From Rhizoclosmatium globosum (lineage: Eukaryota; Chytridiomycota; Chytridiomycetes; Chytridiales; Chytriomycetaceae): DNA of 64,000 nt. Both the position numbers and the translations under genes were made by a program. Of the stretch, positions 1 to 9,947 are shown one piece after another. Position 1 is the first letter of the stretch. Every line of letters starts with the position of its first letter. The DNA lies in contig MCGO01000103.1 of assembly GCA_002104985.1 (NCBI GenBank), positions 62,001 through 126,000 of the forward strand, written 5' to 3'. Below the pieces are notes generated by a model. The model saw only the letters and a list, made by a program, of their open reading frames with translations, did not search any database and was not told the DNA's origin.

Positions 1-882
1 GCTGATGGCGTCCAAAGATTGATTCGTGCTATTATTTGAAACTCATGACCACCGTACAGCCTGAATTCCGGCATATGCGATATTGTACCAAGACGCTTCT
101 TACGTACGATGCTTCTTCAAATGCCATTAGTTGCGCCAGTCGTGATAGTGCCGGTGATAGTGCCGGCAGGTTGGAATCCATCATGTTCTGTCAGAAGAGT
201 CAATTACAAATCCGATCATCGATTGAAGTGTGTCTGGGTTGTGTCTCATCTCGTTGGTAATTTGAAAATTTTTTCTCCTCATTTTTATATGACCACTTCT
301 TCCCAACTCACCAGATCATCGTATAACACGACCCGGACCTCCAATCAACTTCTCGTTTCCATCCCCTTTCCCTCCGACACCTACCGATTTGAATGATACC
401 TGACTTCAGTCGATTCAGTCCATATTCCAGTTTGTTATGACACCCATCTTGGTCATAACAACCTGAAATGTATTCCAAATCGACCGACTTCAGCCCGGAA
501 TCAATTCAATGGTTGGTGGAAGGAAGGAGAGAACGTCAATTGGGAATATGGCCGGGGTGGAGGACTGTGTCGTTTCAATTGTTCTCACTCCACCGGTCCT
601 ACTCAAATTCACGCTTTTGCACGCAACTCACTTCGTATCGACTCTGTCCTCACATATCAATAATGCATAGGTAATGATTCACCTTGACCGTTTGCATTGA
701 GTCTGCTCAATCTTTTGCTTCCATAGTGTACTCTTGCCGTAACGCTCCTCCATTTGCTGACAGTATGCTAGCTGGACGTACTTATTTTTCCCCAGAATTA
801 AACAAAGCTATATCACGTGAAAGTTGGACAAAGGATTCGTGTTTCCTCCATCAATCTTTCCCTCATTAATCTTCCACCAAAA
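1..882. other. No recognisable gene
   Basis: Only short open frames without conserved motifs are seen. A 12-bp direct repeat (gtgatagtgccg) occurs around 140-170. The part near 700-880 probably holds the promoter and 5' leader of the coiled-coil gene that starts at 883. Confidence 0.4.
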
Positions 883-2027
883 ATGCCAAACACAGCATCT
901 GCTGAACGCCCAACTACAACCCCTTCCCTATTATCCAACAGGTGCAACGACCAACAAGCTATTTCTATGAGGTGATTGCTTCCATTATTTATCTGCATAA
1001 TCGAAGTCTCATGTTGTTCCAACCTTTAAGCTCCATCAACATCAACCCACATGAAGACACTCCCAAATTTGCGCCAAATGAGCATACAGTAGAACAAAGT
1101 TCGTTGATCAAAGACCATATTTTTGCATCGCTGTACGTTTTTTACATCCTGCTGTCACGTTGAACTTACACATATTATAATAAATAGGTCGGTTGCTTGT
1201 GAAACTCCAAATATTCCAGAACTGTTAATTGTTGAGCCGCAAATGAAGCCAGTGAGATATTCCGTTTGTGCAAGTTCGTCAGAGTCAGACCATACTACTT
1301 TATCTACAGGGTAAAGTTCTCTCTTTATTACGTTGTTACGTTATCAAGTTGACTCATACGTTTGAATAGATCTGTTGAGTGTGATGTCCCAAGAGTCCAA
1401 GAATCTGTTACTATCCCACCATTCGCAAAACCAACGGGATTTACGCCAGAAAAAATTTCTTCGAGCTCTGTTGAAGCCATTGTTACATCTCAATCCACTG
1501 CTAGTAACATGGAACCGAAAAGGTAAGCCAGTGATTATAACTAACATCTCAATCCATTACTAGTTTGCCCTACTCCACCCACCTTAGTAAAAAAATGAAA
1601 CCGAGAAGGTAAGCCAGTGATTATAACTACGGAACAATTTCTAACTTCTCGGTATAGAATCCTTAGCCCAGTTGAGCAGGATATTGCAGATCTCAAGAGA
1701 ATGATGTCCACTCAAGACTACCAGATCTCAGAATTAAGAGCCGAAAATGTAGAGATTCGCGCTGAAAATAGTGAGATGCGAGCCGAGAATGCAGACCTCC
1801 GAGCCCAGGCAATTAATGCCCAAATTGACTTCAATTTGCGTTTGGAAACCCAAGAATTACAAGTACAAGTCCTTGGTGCGAGAGTCGCTGAACTGACAGA
1901 GGAAACTGCGGCGTTGCAGGGTTGGAAGATTCAAGGTGAACGCCGACTGGTTGAAATTGAGCAGAACCATGCGATGGTGGCTGCAGCGGAGGAAATTTTG
2001 AGATCGTGGCGAAAGGCCAGTTGGTGA
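883..2027 (+). CDS. Spliced coiled-coil protein, unknown function
   Basis: The model starts at ATG 883 and stays in frame to TGA 2025-2027. Introns fall at 1133-1187, 1311-1369, 1523-1563 and 1609-1657, plus a first intron ending at 1006 that begins at 942 (65 bp) or 972 (35 bp); both choices keep the frame and give about 291 or 301 residues. The first half is Ser/Thr/Pro-rich and looks disordered. The last exon is a long amphipathic coiled coil with four RAEN-type heptad-like repeats (RAENVEI, RAENSEM, RAENADL) followed by Leu/Glu/Gln-rich helix to the C-terminus. An AATAAA lies at about 2094. I do not recognise the family; the coiled coil suggests oligomerisation or scaffolding. Introns 5 and 6 share their first 22 bases (see the repeat at 1485-1629). 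Confidence 0.7.
1485..1629 (+). repeat. Tandem duplication spanning an exon end and an intron start
   Basis: Unit 1 (1485-1543) and unit 2 (1544-1629) share their left end (acatctcaatcca) and their right end (aaggtaagccagtgatt). Unit 2 carries about 27 extra bases in the middle. In unit 1 the left end is coding; in unit 2 the same sequence (ccattactag) is the 3' splice site of the first of two introns. Confidence 0.8.
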
Positions 2028-2484
2028 GCATGGAGGCAGATGCGAGCATCGGAGTTAATTCTTTTTTCTTATTTCTTTTAAACCTCCTTCATGAAATAAA
2101 TCTATCTGCTGTGTGCAAAATCAGAACCACGGGTCCAGTTCAGCGATTCTCTTGATATTGTAGTCAAATAATTACATGCAACACATTCATGATATAGAAT
2201 ACTGGAAGACACTAAAAGTGGAGGTAATGCTGTTGCAATCTTCAAGCCTCAGTTGCAACGTATTTGGTTGTTTGCCTTATTACAAGCTCTGTAAAGAATT
2301 TTGTGTCAGATTGGGCGCAAAAAGCAACTTCAATATGCAGCTTACTTTTTTTGATGTGTTTTTGTAGACGTATAGGCACATTGCGTTGATACTGGTAGCA
2401 GTAGTGATTGGCTCAGTGGTTGTCATTCAGACTTTGTCAGGGGCGAAAAGGATATCAGATTTATTCCACTTATAAAGAAATCAA
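2028..2484. other. Convergent 3' intergenic region
   Basis: It holds an AATAAA on the plus strand near 2094 for the coiled-coil gene, and TTTATT near 2460 (AATAAA on the minus strand) for the acidic gene. Nothing else is recognised. Confidence 0.5.
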
Positions 2485-3530
2485 TCAAGCAACAAACGAA
2501 AGAATATGGCGTCGAAACTCAGTTAGCTGAACATCGTGAAGTTTGCTGGATGGAAGGTTCCGGCTAGCCATCAAGGAGTCGTAAAGTACTCGAGTTTGAT
2601 ATGAGATTGCTGTATCCCCTACTTCACATACTTCGTCGTCTTCCTCTCCCGTATTGTTTTCACAAAGAGTTTCAGGGGAATTATCCCTCCAACAAACGTC
2701 AACCATTTCTCCAAATTCGTCAAACACGTCTGAAAAGTCTGATTCGATGACAGATACGCAGTCGTCGTCAATATTAGATCCTGTCGCTTCAGACGGTACA
2801 TCTTCAGCAACCATGGAACTCTCCGAAGCCACCGCGTCCACTGCGTTGCTCATTCCATCCAAAGTTTGTGAGGTTTCTTCCCCATCATTTTCATCCTCTT
2901 CATCACTTCCAAAAATATCATGGTATGTATAACGATGGCTCTGGGTTTTCACGACACTAAGTACATCAATTCCTTTTCCAAGCTCCAATTCAAGTCCTTC
3001 TTGCAACTGCAAATACTCAGATGCTTCTGAGGAGACATCCCATTCGTCGTCCCTGTGTTCATTTTCTGCCTCCAAAGGTTTACTCAACGAACTATCATTC
3101 TGACGCAGCTTTGGTTCAAGATAAATTTCATTGCTTGCGAGAGCGCTGAGTAAGAAGAGGCCAGATGTACACTCAGTACTGGAGCATTTCTATCGGCAGT
3201 GTCAGTTGTTGCGTAAGATTGAAACGACGCGTTTTAAACCTTTTCTCCACGGGAATCTAGTAATTCGTGTTCCTTTGCGATATTGTTTGCTGTTTTAGTC
3301 AGCCACACCTGCTGTTTGTCTGTAATCATGGGCTCCTCGACTTCAATGACTTCCAACATTGTTAAAATAGGTAGCACAGCAGACAAAGAAACAGGAACTA
3401 CTTCAGTAGAGCGTCGAGTAAGCTCAGAAATGTTTATGATGGTTTTTGGAAGGATGGTTGCCCTGTTCGATAGAGAACGATGGTGAGAAGAACATGATGA
3501 AGTTGAGACATAAATACCTGTGTTTGACAT
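2485..3530 (-). CDS. Spliced acidic Ser/Glu/Asp-rich protein, unknown function
   Basis: Two exons join in phase 0 across a 50-bp intron (3190-3239, GTTTAA...GATAG). From the ATG at 3530 this gives 331 residues ending at TGA 2485-2487. The frame stays open without an ATG up to about 3790, so an upstream exon is possible. The N-terminal part is Ser/Thr-rich and basic. The C-terminal 235 residues are strongly acidic, with patches such as GSDEEDENDGEE and NNTGEEDDE. No catalytic motif or membrane segment is visible. It could be a nuclear or regulatory protein, but composition is the only support for that. It is convergent with the coiled-coil gene. Confidence 0.55.
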
Positions 3531-3929
3531 GCGTTTTCCTCCAATCTTTAACGCTTTTGAATTTGTTAATGGTACTCTTCGCTCGCGGTGCCATTTGCTA
3601 GTTGTTGTGGACGAGTTTGACAGACTTGTGTGGATGAGCAATTGACAATTATGAAAGTTTGAAACAAAACTGTCACGAAGGAAGTACCACCCTCCCTCCG
3701 CTACCAAAGATTCCTGACTAACTTTACATACTGTATATAGCCAGGTTCGACGTCTATCATAGGAAAAGTGGCTCAGTGGACAACAGCTTCACGAGTCAAC
3801 AACTTGGGACATCAACCTGAACATTCACTTGGACGTCAGCTTCAAACAGTCATCAGTCTACAAGAAAACCATTAGTCTGCTATTATATTTACTACTTGTC
3901 TTCTTATATCCAGTAAGGAGTGGTTGGCG

Positions 3930-4620
3930 ATGGTCTGGTGGACCCTGAGACTTCCTCTACGTCCATTTACACGGGGGCAACTTCGGTTGCTGCTTCGACA
4001 CATCGGGACCAGTATAGACCGCGAGGGCTCTGGCAATAGGCAACCCTCATACTACTCGGTGCCGGAAGAGATCGCCCTCCTTACTGCTATGTTTTGTTAG
4101 AATAGAAATAAATGCGATTAATAGAACAAATCATCTCTTTAAAGTTTTACACATTATTGATTGTATTCTTTATTATTATTTTCGCGTTTGCAGATTCAAC
4201 AGGAAAAGCTTGCTCAACAAAACAGCACGAATGCCTGGGCAGACGGCCACTGAGCTTGTGTGGTACCTCCTCCCTGACACTTACGGAAAAGCCGTCGCCG
4301 AGTCATCGCTTGATGCACTCGAAGTTGCCGCGAGCGAGACGGTTCTTGAATTCTGGCGGCACGTCTATGAAGCGAACGCAGTGATTCTCATCGGATTCGT
4401 CGCAGCGCAACTGTCTGTGTTCCTGTTCCGTGGTGCTGGGGAATTCGGCCTTGGAACATCGGCGGCGCTGACGGCCAAGGTGGTTGAACTGAAGAGCTGC
4501 GATGCGAGGCTACTTCTGGTCACCGTGATAGCTGCGGTGAAAAGTGCGTTGTTCTTTGGTGTTCTTCTCTTGACCCCGTCGATGATGCCCTTGAATTGGT
4601 TCCCTCAAAGGTTGCCTTGA
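3930..4620 (+). CDS. Small spliced protein with hydrophobic C-terminus, unknown
   Basis: Exon 1 (3930-4090) starts at ATG and is Arg/Leu-rich (MVWWTLRLPLRPF). It joins in frame to exon 2 (4194-4620) across a 103-bp intron ending TTTGCAG, giving 195 residues. The C-terminal third has two hydrophobic stretches (VILIGFVAAQLSVFLF and ARLLLVTVIAAV...ALFFGVLLL) that could be membrane helices. The region looks more GC-rich than its surroundings. An alternative splice from GTGAAA near 4536 to CTCAAAG at 4609 would replace the second hydrophobic stretch by an acidic tail ending at about 4782, before an AATAAA near 4838. The family is unknown. Confidence 0.5.
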
Positions 4621-4769
4621 ATAGTGTAACAATAGCTCCTGCGCGTGAAACTTCAGATGATGCAGCGTCAGTTACATTGCCGAATAGTGTGTTGAACAAT
4701 GAAGACGTCAAATTTGATGAATGGGGATTATCGTTAGCTTTTGATAAGGAGTCAATTGTATTCGACAGA

Positions 4770-5010
4770 AGCCTTCATTGACTGAACTCAACCTCAAGTC
4801 GCCAACATCTTTCTGTATTTGTAACTTTGGGCAATGAATAATAAAGGATATTTGACTTTCAATTATTTGTTCAATGTAGTGAAGTCAATGGAATGAAAAA
4901 AACAAGTGACATATGCAATCAATCGGAAAAACAATCGCGCTCAATTTCAATCAGCATACAACCTCCCACTTTCACCGTTCACTGCCGCTCATACTAACTA
5001 AGTTGGAGAA
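4770..5010. repeat. Dispersed repeat, also at 43.07-43.33 kb
   Basis: The sequence from cagaagccttcattgactg through the AATAAA-containing stretch to the Leu-poor region near 5010 recurs nearly unchanged at about 43080-43340. In both places it is followed by copies of the exon/intron-like module array, so it is the outer edge of a duplicated block. Confidence 0.75.
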
Positions 5011-5300
5011 CTTCAATCTATTGGTTGATGAAAGCAAAAAGAAAACTCCGCTGACGCTCTGCACAACGAGAGAACTGTATGTTGTATTTAGAGCAAACGC
5101 GCGCGAAAAAGCAAACGACCCACCAACACCTAATCTCCGAATCCCGTTCCAGCTTCACGAATGGGTAACTGCGTACAATATTGAATGTTTCTACACGTAA
5201 GGAGAGAGCTGTAAATCGTAAATTGAGTGAACCCATCCGAAAAAGTGAAATACTCACCAACACCAACACTTCCTATAGCAGCTTTGCGATTTGGAGGAGC
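5010..5300 (-). repeat. Exon/intron-like module array, about 2 units
   Basis: There are two units of the module described at 24340-25440. Read on the minus strand, each has an exon-like segment of about 83 bp and a short intron-like segment. The array abuts family copy a. Confidence 0.6.
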
Positions 5301-6062
5301 TGTTGGGCTGTCTTTGATGAATGGACTGAAGTAATTTCGACAGTGTTTTAAGGCTGCTTGCAGATGAAAGGGTCGTGGACGTTGGTGTTTTGATGATGTG
5401 CAATTGAAGGGGCGACTGTAACTGAGATTGGCAAGGTTCGGTTTCCTGCTTGCGTTTCAGTACATTTCCCAAAACAAATACAAAGAGCTCACCTTGATTT
5501 TAAGGTAAAGGTTGTATAAAAGAGTTCAAACTAACTTTTACATGATATACGCGTATGCTGAGACAGTGAATCAATGTTCGTTGGATATCTGACCTTGTGT
5601 CCTCATCTTGATCCAAGACGACCGCACCATATATACTTTCTGCACGTGACTCCGACCGCGAAAACAAATACTGAACCTCAGTCAACGCCACTGCTTGAGT
5701 TTCTGATGAGGAGCGTCTTGAGTTTGAGTGGCGGTTGCAGTTGAAGTAGTATGCAAGACAGCCCAAGAACGATGAGGGCCGAGTTCCGAATGCATTAACA
5801 CGCCGGTTTCGTTGACTGAAATAGTAGATTGCTGAGGGTCGGGCGTTGCAGCAGCAGGACAGGCGGGTGTTTTGAGGTGGGTTTGTTGCGAATAGATAAA
5901 GGGTTCCACGTAATCCCTGAATTGGGGGAAGGGGAGCGACGAGGAAGAGTTCGGTCTTTGGTGGTTGTGGTTGGTGTTGAGGGATTGGAAGAAGGGGAAG
6001 AGTTGTTGAACGAGTAGGAGGAGAAGCGATGATGTGTGGTGAATGCGTGCATTCTGAATCAA
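5254..6062 (-). pseudogene. Multicopy gene family, copy a (truncated)
   Basis: On the minus strand this region shares blocks with nine other places in the window: a Ser/Thr/Gln-rich segment (STISVNETGV, SELGPH, TTSTATATQTQ) near 5700-5830, an acidic motif block (VVLDQDED) near 5600, and a SASSLKTL segment near 5350. The lysine-rich and DIKPSH blocks found in other copies are deleted here, and the frame is interrupted. I do not recognise the family. It is probably a decayed copy. Confidence 0.45.
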
Positions 6063-6689
6063 GGCATAGGTTATCGAGTGAGCGCGAGTGAGTGCAAGTG
6101 AGCGATCAGTACTTGGCTATTCTGTCAATTGGAGACTGTTTTGGGTGATTCTTGTTTCTCTTTCGATTATTTGTTCTCAATTCAAACATTACCCCTGCTT
6201 AAACCAGTGTCGACTCCCGTGCAAACCCAGAGAGTGCCTACTACTACCGATGCATTGAACAACGACAGCCAATTCATCAAGTTGTATTCAAATGGCGTCA
6301 CTCGTTCTACTGAATGGCGTTGATTGGTAGTCTGTCAAATGGTGGGCCACTCTTCCTTTTGCTTGTCACCACCCACTCCAACATTCGCATTCACACTCCC
6401 TTTCTTACTGCGAAACTGTGTATGTCCATTGTGCAATCACTCGCATCTTGTCGCAGCTCTGGTTGGTGGTGTGTGTGGACTTGTGTCGGACTCTTCATTC
6501 TCCTTCTTCCAACTCTGTCCAGACGCGTTACTGACTATTCTTATTTCGTAGACGACGGCTGAGACTAGATTCCACTCGCACTTTGGTACAACGCGCGCAT
6601 CAATAGAATACTGGTCAAACTGCATCTGATTCACATCGCATCCTCTTTTCTGTTAGTCTGGAGTCCTTGACCACACCTAATATTCTAGT
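6063..6689. other. Duplicated segment without recognised gene
   Basis: It is nearly identical to 27104-27730 (offset about 21046). Short open frames exist on the plus strand, but no motif or splice-consistent model was found. Confidence 0.4.
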
Positions 6690-7061
6690 AATTATCAATG
6701 CCATCTCCCTTTCGCGACAGATGCGGACGGACCACTCGGATGGAGTGCTCTCTGATGTGCGGCTGACTCTTTGGTGAAGGAGCAGTCGCAACGCATCGTG
6801 TCTTTCTTGATTCTCATTTCGCGCTCATTTCTAATACTGTTGATTAACTAGGAACAATATTGCCAGTCCCTTGGGAATACCACAATACGTCCAAGGTAAT
6901 TATCAACACCATCTCCATTCTCGACGGATGCGGACGGACCACTCGGATGGAGTGCTCTCTGACGTGCGGCTGACTCTTTGGTGAAGGAGCAGTCGCAACG
7001 CATCGTGTCTTTCTTGATTCTCACTTTTGCGCTCATTTCTAATACTGTTGTTTTTGACTAG
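6690..7061 (+). repeat. Tandem 208-bp repeat, 2 units, upstream of POLD1 remnant
   Basis: Anchors (atgcgg) lie at 6721 and 6928. Each unit ends with ctaggaac..attaccagt, matching the first bases of the first POLD1 exon, so the unit is a partly exonic duplication. The paralogous arm has three units (27730-28311). Confidence 0.8.
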
Positions 7062-9028
7062 GAACATCATTACCAGTTGCTGGAACACATACCCTCTGCT
7101 TTGATCGCGAAAACGACTTATTGGTGAATTGTGCAGAGTTCATTCGTATTGTGAGTCTCCATAAGCAATGAATTATTCTTATTCACTTTGTACAGTGCGA
7201 TCCTGACATCATTACCGGATACAACATCCAAAACTTTGATTTTCCATACATTCTCAAACGTGCTTCGACGTTGAAAGTGCTGCGCTTCCCCTTTCTCGGT
7301 GAGTTGGTTCAATTGTTTACATGCGTTACTGATTAATGCATAATAGGACATGTCTGAGATTTGGAGACGAAGGCCAAGGACTCGCGATTCTCTTCAAAGG
7401 CGCTTGGAATTCGTGGCAACAAGGCGATTAATATTGAGGGACGTCTTCAAGTGGATGTTCTAAAAATCATGCAGCGTGACCATAAATTGAGATCTTATAC
7501 CCTGAACTCTGTCAGTGCCCACTTCCTGGGTACGTTTTATGGTTCAAAACTGTTGGATATTGAATTTGTTGCGTTCAATAGGTGAACAGAAGGAAGACAT
7601 ACACCACTCCATCATCGCTGATTTACAGAACGGAAATGACGAGACGCGTCGACGACTTGCTATATACTGTTTGAAGGTATGATTCCATCGCTTCTTCTCT
7701 TGCATAACTTACTGTGGCTCAAAGGATGCATATCTTCCACAACGATTGCTTGACAAACTCATGTGCATCATCAACTATATTGAAATGGCATGTGTGACTG
7801 GAGTTCCGTTCAACTACCTCTTGACTCGCGGTCAACAAATCAAGGTCATTTCGCAACTGTATCGAAAGGCTAAACAGCAGGGTCTCCTTATTCCGAATAT
7901 GAATCCTGAAGGTTCGCTTGTTTTGCTTTATCGCCACTTTGGATTTTACTTCGCTATATCCATCCATTATGATGCCGCATAATTTGTGTTCTTCCATCTA
8001 CATCGCCAATCCAAGTGTCATCACAAAGTACGGACTCACCGAGGATGAGACTATGTATAAACTCCAAACAACAGTATGTTTTTTTTGTTTGTTGTCGATC
8101 GAGAAACGTTCTTAACTCCGAGATTCCAGATATCTTTCTCAAAACGTCTGTTCAGAAAGGAATGCTTCCGATTATTCTCGAAGACTTGATTGGCGCTCGT
8201 AAGAAGGCGAAAGCTGATTTGAAGAAGGAGACGGATCCGTTTAAGAGAGCTGTGTTGGATGGTCGTCAACTGGCGTTGAAGGTTTGTGATTGTGTTTCGT
8301 ACGTTATTATCAAAGGAACAAAAGACGCCGTGGCATACGAGAAGGCTGAAGACCCGTTATATGTTCTGGACATGAATATTCCTATTGACACAAAGTACTA
8401 CTGTAAGAATCAGGTTTATTGAATCTAAAGACACTAATATCCACACAAGTGGAAAACCAACTGGCGAATCCATTGATGTGTATCTTCAAACCTATTCTTG
8501 GTGTAAAGTTGTCGAGTTTGTTGGGTGAGTTTCTTCCTCTCTTCTATTTTCTCACAAGACTCTTCGAAGCTGGAGACCACCTTCGAACAATTAGTGTCGC
8601 TGCTCCAACTAGTATGAGAGGTCTGATGAAGTTTGCTGTCAGAACGGCGACTTGTTTGGGATGTAGAACTCCTCTGCCCAAAGATGGTATGTTGTCAGCC
8701 ATAAGCTTTCATATACTCACAAAACTTAGAAACCGCTGTCTGTATCAACTGCCGTCCCAAGATGGTCGACTTATACCAGAAGCACTTAAACAATATGACT
8801 CAGCTGGAAGAAAAGTACTCGCGTTTGTGGACACAGTGTCAAAGGTGCCAAGGCTCGTTGCATCAGGATGTGCTTTGCTCGGCTCAAGATTGTCCCATCT
8901 TTTATATCCACAAGAAGGTGCAGAAGGATTTGAATGATGCTTCCAAGACGATGGATAGGTTTGTTGGGTTTTGGCTTTTTGGTTCGAGATATTGACATTT
9001 TTTCTTCAGGTTCGCGTATGAGTGGTGA
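7062..9028 (+). pseudogene. POLD1: DNA polymerase delta catalytic subunit (POLD1/Pol3) remnant, arm I
   Basis: Eleven exon blocks join across 43-60 bp introns (for example 7151-7195, 7299-7358, 7530-7581, 7677-7724, 8074-8122, 8403-8449, 8525-8569, 8687-8729, 8959-9009). The translation shows exonuclease-domain sequence ([17 protein letters not shown]), [24 protein letters not shown], polymerase motif A ([11 protein letters not shown]), [10 protein letters not shown], then [20 protein letters not shown], CysA (CLGC..CINC), CysB iron-sulphur ligands (CQRC..C..C) and a natural end RFAYEW. Three lesions are seen. The N-terminus is missing. About 20-25 codons before motif A are lost with a frame change near 7911. 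LALKV joins directly to the YVIIKG block near 8285, removing motif B and motif C (YGDTDS). The product could not polymerise DNA. Confidence 0.9.
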
Positions 9029-9739
9029 TTGTGGCGGCTGGCTTTCATTTTATTGTTTGTATTTATTTTGATAAAGGCTGGATGCTGTATCAATATCTTA
9101 CGCTGTGTCAATGTCTTGCTTTGTGGTTGGGTGTGAGAAGAGGCTCATTGGATAATTTAACTCATGCAACTACATTATTAAGCACCCTATACAAATTCAC
9201 TTCAGCTTTGTGAGAAACAGAACTGATGCCTTATCTTCGGACATCGTCGAAGCTCTCCCACTTTGATTTATAAGCATACAGCTCTCAAGAATAAAATAAA
9301 GGCTTTCTGTTCATGTTATTTCTTCTATGCATACTTATTTGCTCATTTCTATCTATGGACAATTTTGGGGTATAAAAGGTCAAAAATGGAAAAGTGTTTG
9401 TCACATAAATCTCAGTCCAAACAAACAAACTCCAACTCAGCTTCCACACATCCCTCCCCTCCCTCCCCTCCTCATCCTACCAGTGCTATAGTACTCAAGT
9501 TCAAAGCTTATATGTGAGTGCATGATGTGTTCTTTGTGAAGTGTACAAGCTGTTTGCTCACTTCTATTCCCAGTTCGATTGTTTGTCTCGTCTCCTGATT
9601 GTCTCGTCGGCTGCTTGTCTCCTTGTTCTCCCTCTCTCTCCTGCCAATAAGTTGCTTAAATAAGCTCAGTCAGCATCCCATGATATTTTTTGAGGTGATC
9701 GAGGTGATAGTGTCAGTTGGATATAATGAAAGTACTAAA
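9029..9739 (+). promoter_or_regulatory. TATA-type promoter with spliced leader but no coding region
   Basis: A strong TATA box (GGGTATAAAAGG, TATAAAA at 9371-9377) is followed by an AC/CT-rich leader typical of fungal 5' ends and a plausible intron from GTGAGT near 9514 to CCCAG near 9574. No long coding frame follows. The same arrangement is at 30622 in arm II. It may be a promoter cut off from its gene by duplication. Confidence 0.4.
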
Positions 9740-9889
9740 TCAATGATAGGATCCAACCTTCTCCTCCTGATGTCTGATATTTTCCGCAACAGTTTCTTCT
9801 TTCATCTGTTCAGGTCTCCTCTGAATTTCTGGTCCAAATTCTTCCAAACTTTGGTCTGTTTGGTTATCAGTTTGTGGTTCGCCAGTCAT
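9740..9889 (-). CDS. Short acidic reading frame next to the 145-bp array
   Basis: A 49-codon minus-strand frame (MTGEPQTDNQTDQSLEEFG...VGSYH) ends at TGA 9740-9742. Its hydrophilic Glu/Gln-rich composition is protein-like and it is preserved in arm II (30993-31142). It may be the last exon of a minus-strand gene whose upstream part is the tandem array. Function is unknown. Confidence 0.3.
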   Translation of the reverse strand: MTGEPQTDNQTDQSLEEFGPEIQRRPEQMKEETVAENIRHQEEKVGSYH

Positions 9890-9947
9890 CACATCATCAT
9901 TTAATTATCTTTTCCTCTTTAAATTAGTTTCATCTATACGTTTTTAC

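Noticed and set aside
7359..7400. In-frame TGA in the third POLD1 exon as an inactivating stop
   Set aside because: Taking the next AG (ctgag at 7358) as splice acceptor removes the TGA and keeps frame ([10 protein letters not shown]), so this need not be a lesion.
7062..9028. Viral or Polinton-type DNA polymerase B
   Set aside because: The sequence has cellular polymerase delta features ([12 protein letters not shown]-terminal CysA/CysB zinc and iron-sulphur ligands, many introns) and no capsid, integrase or protein-primed features nearby.
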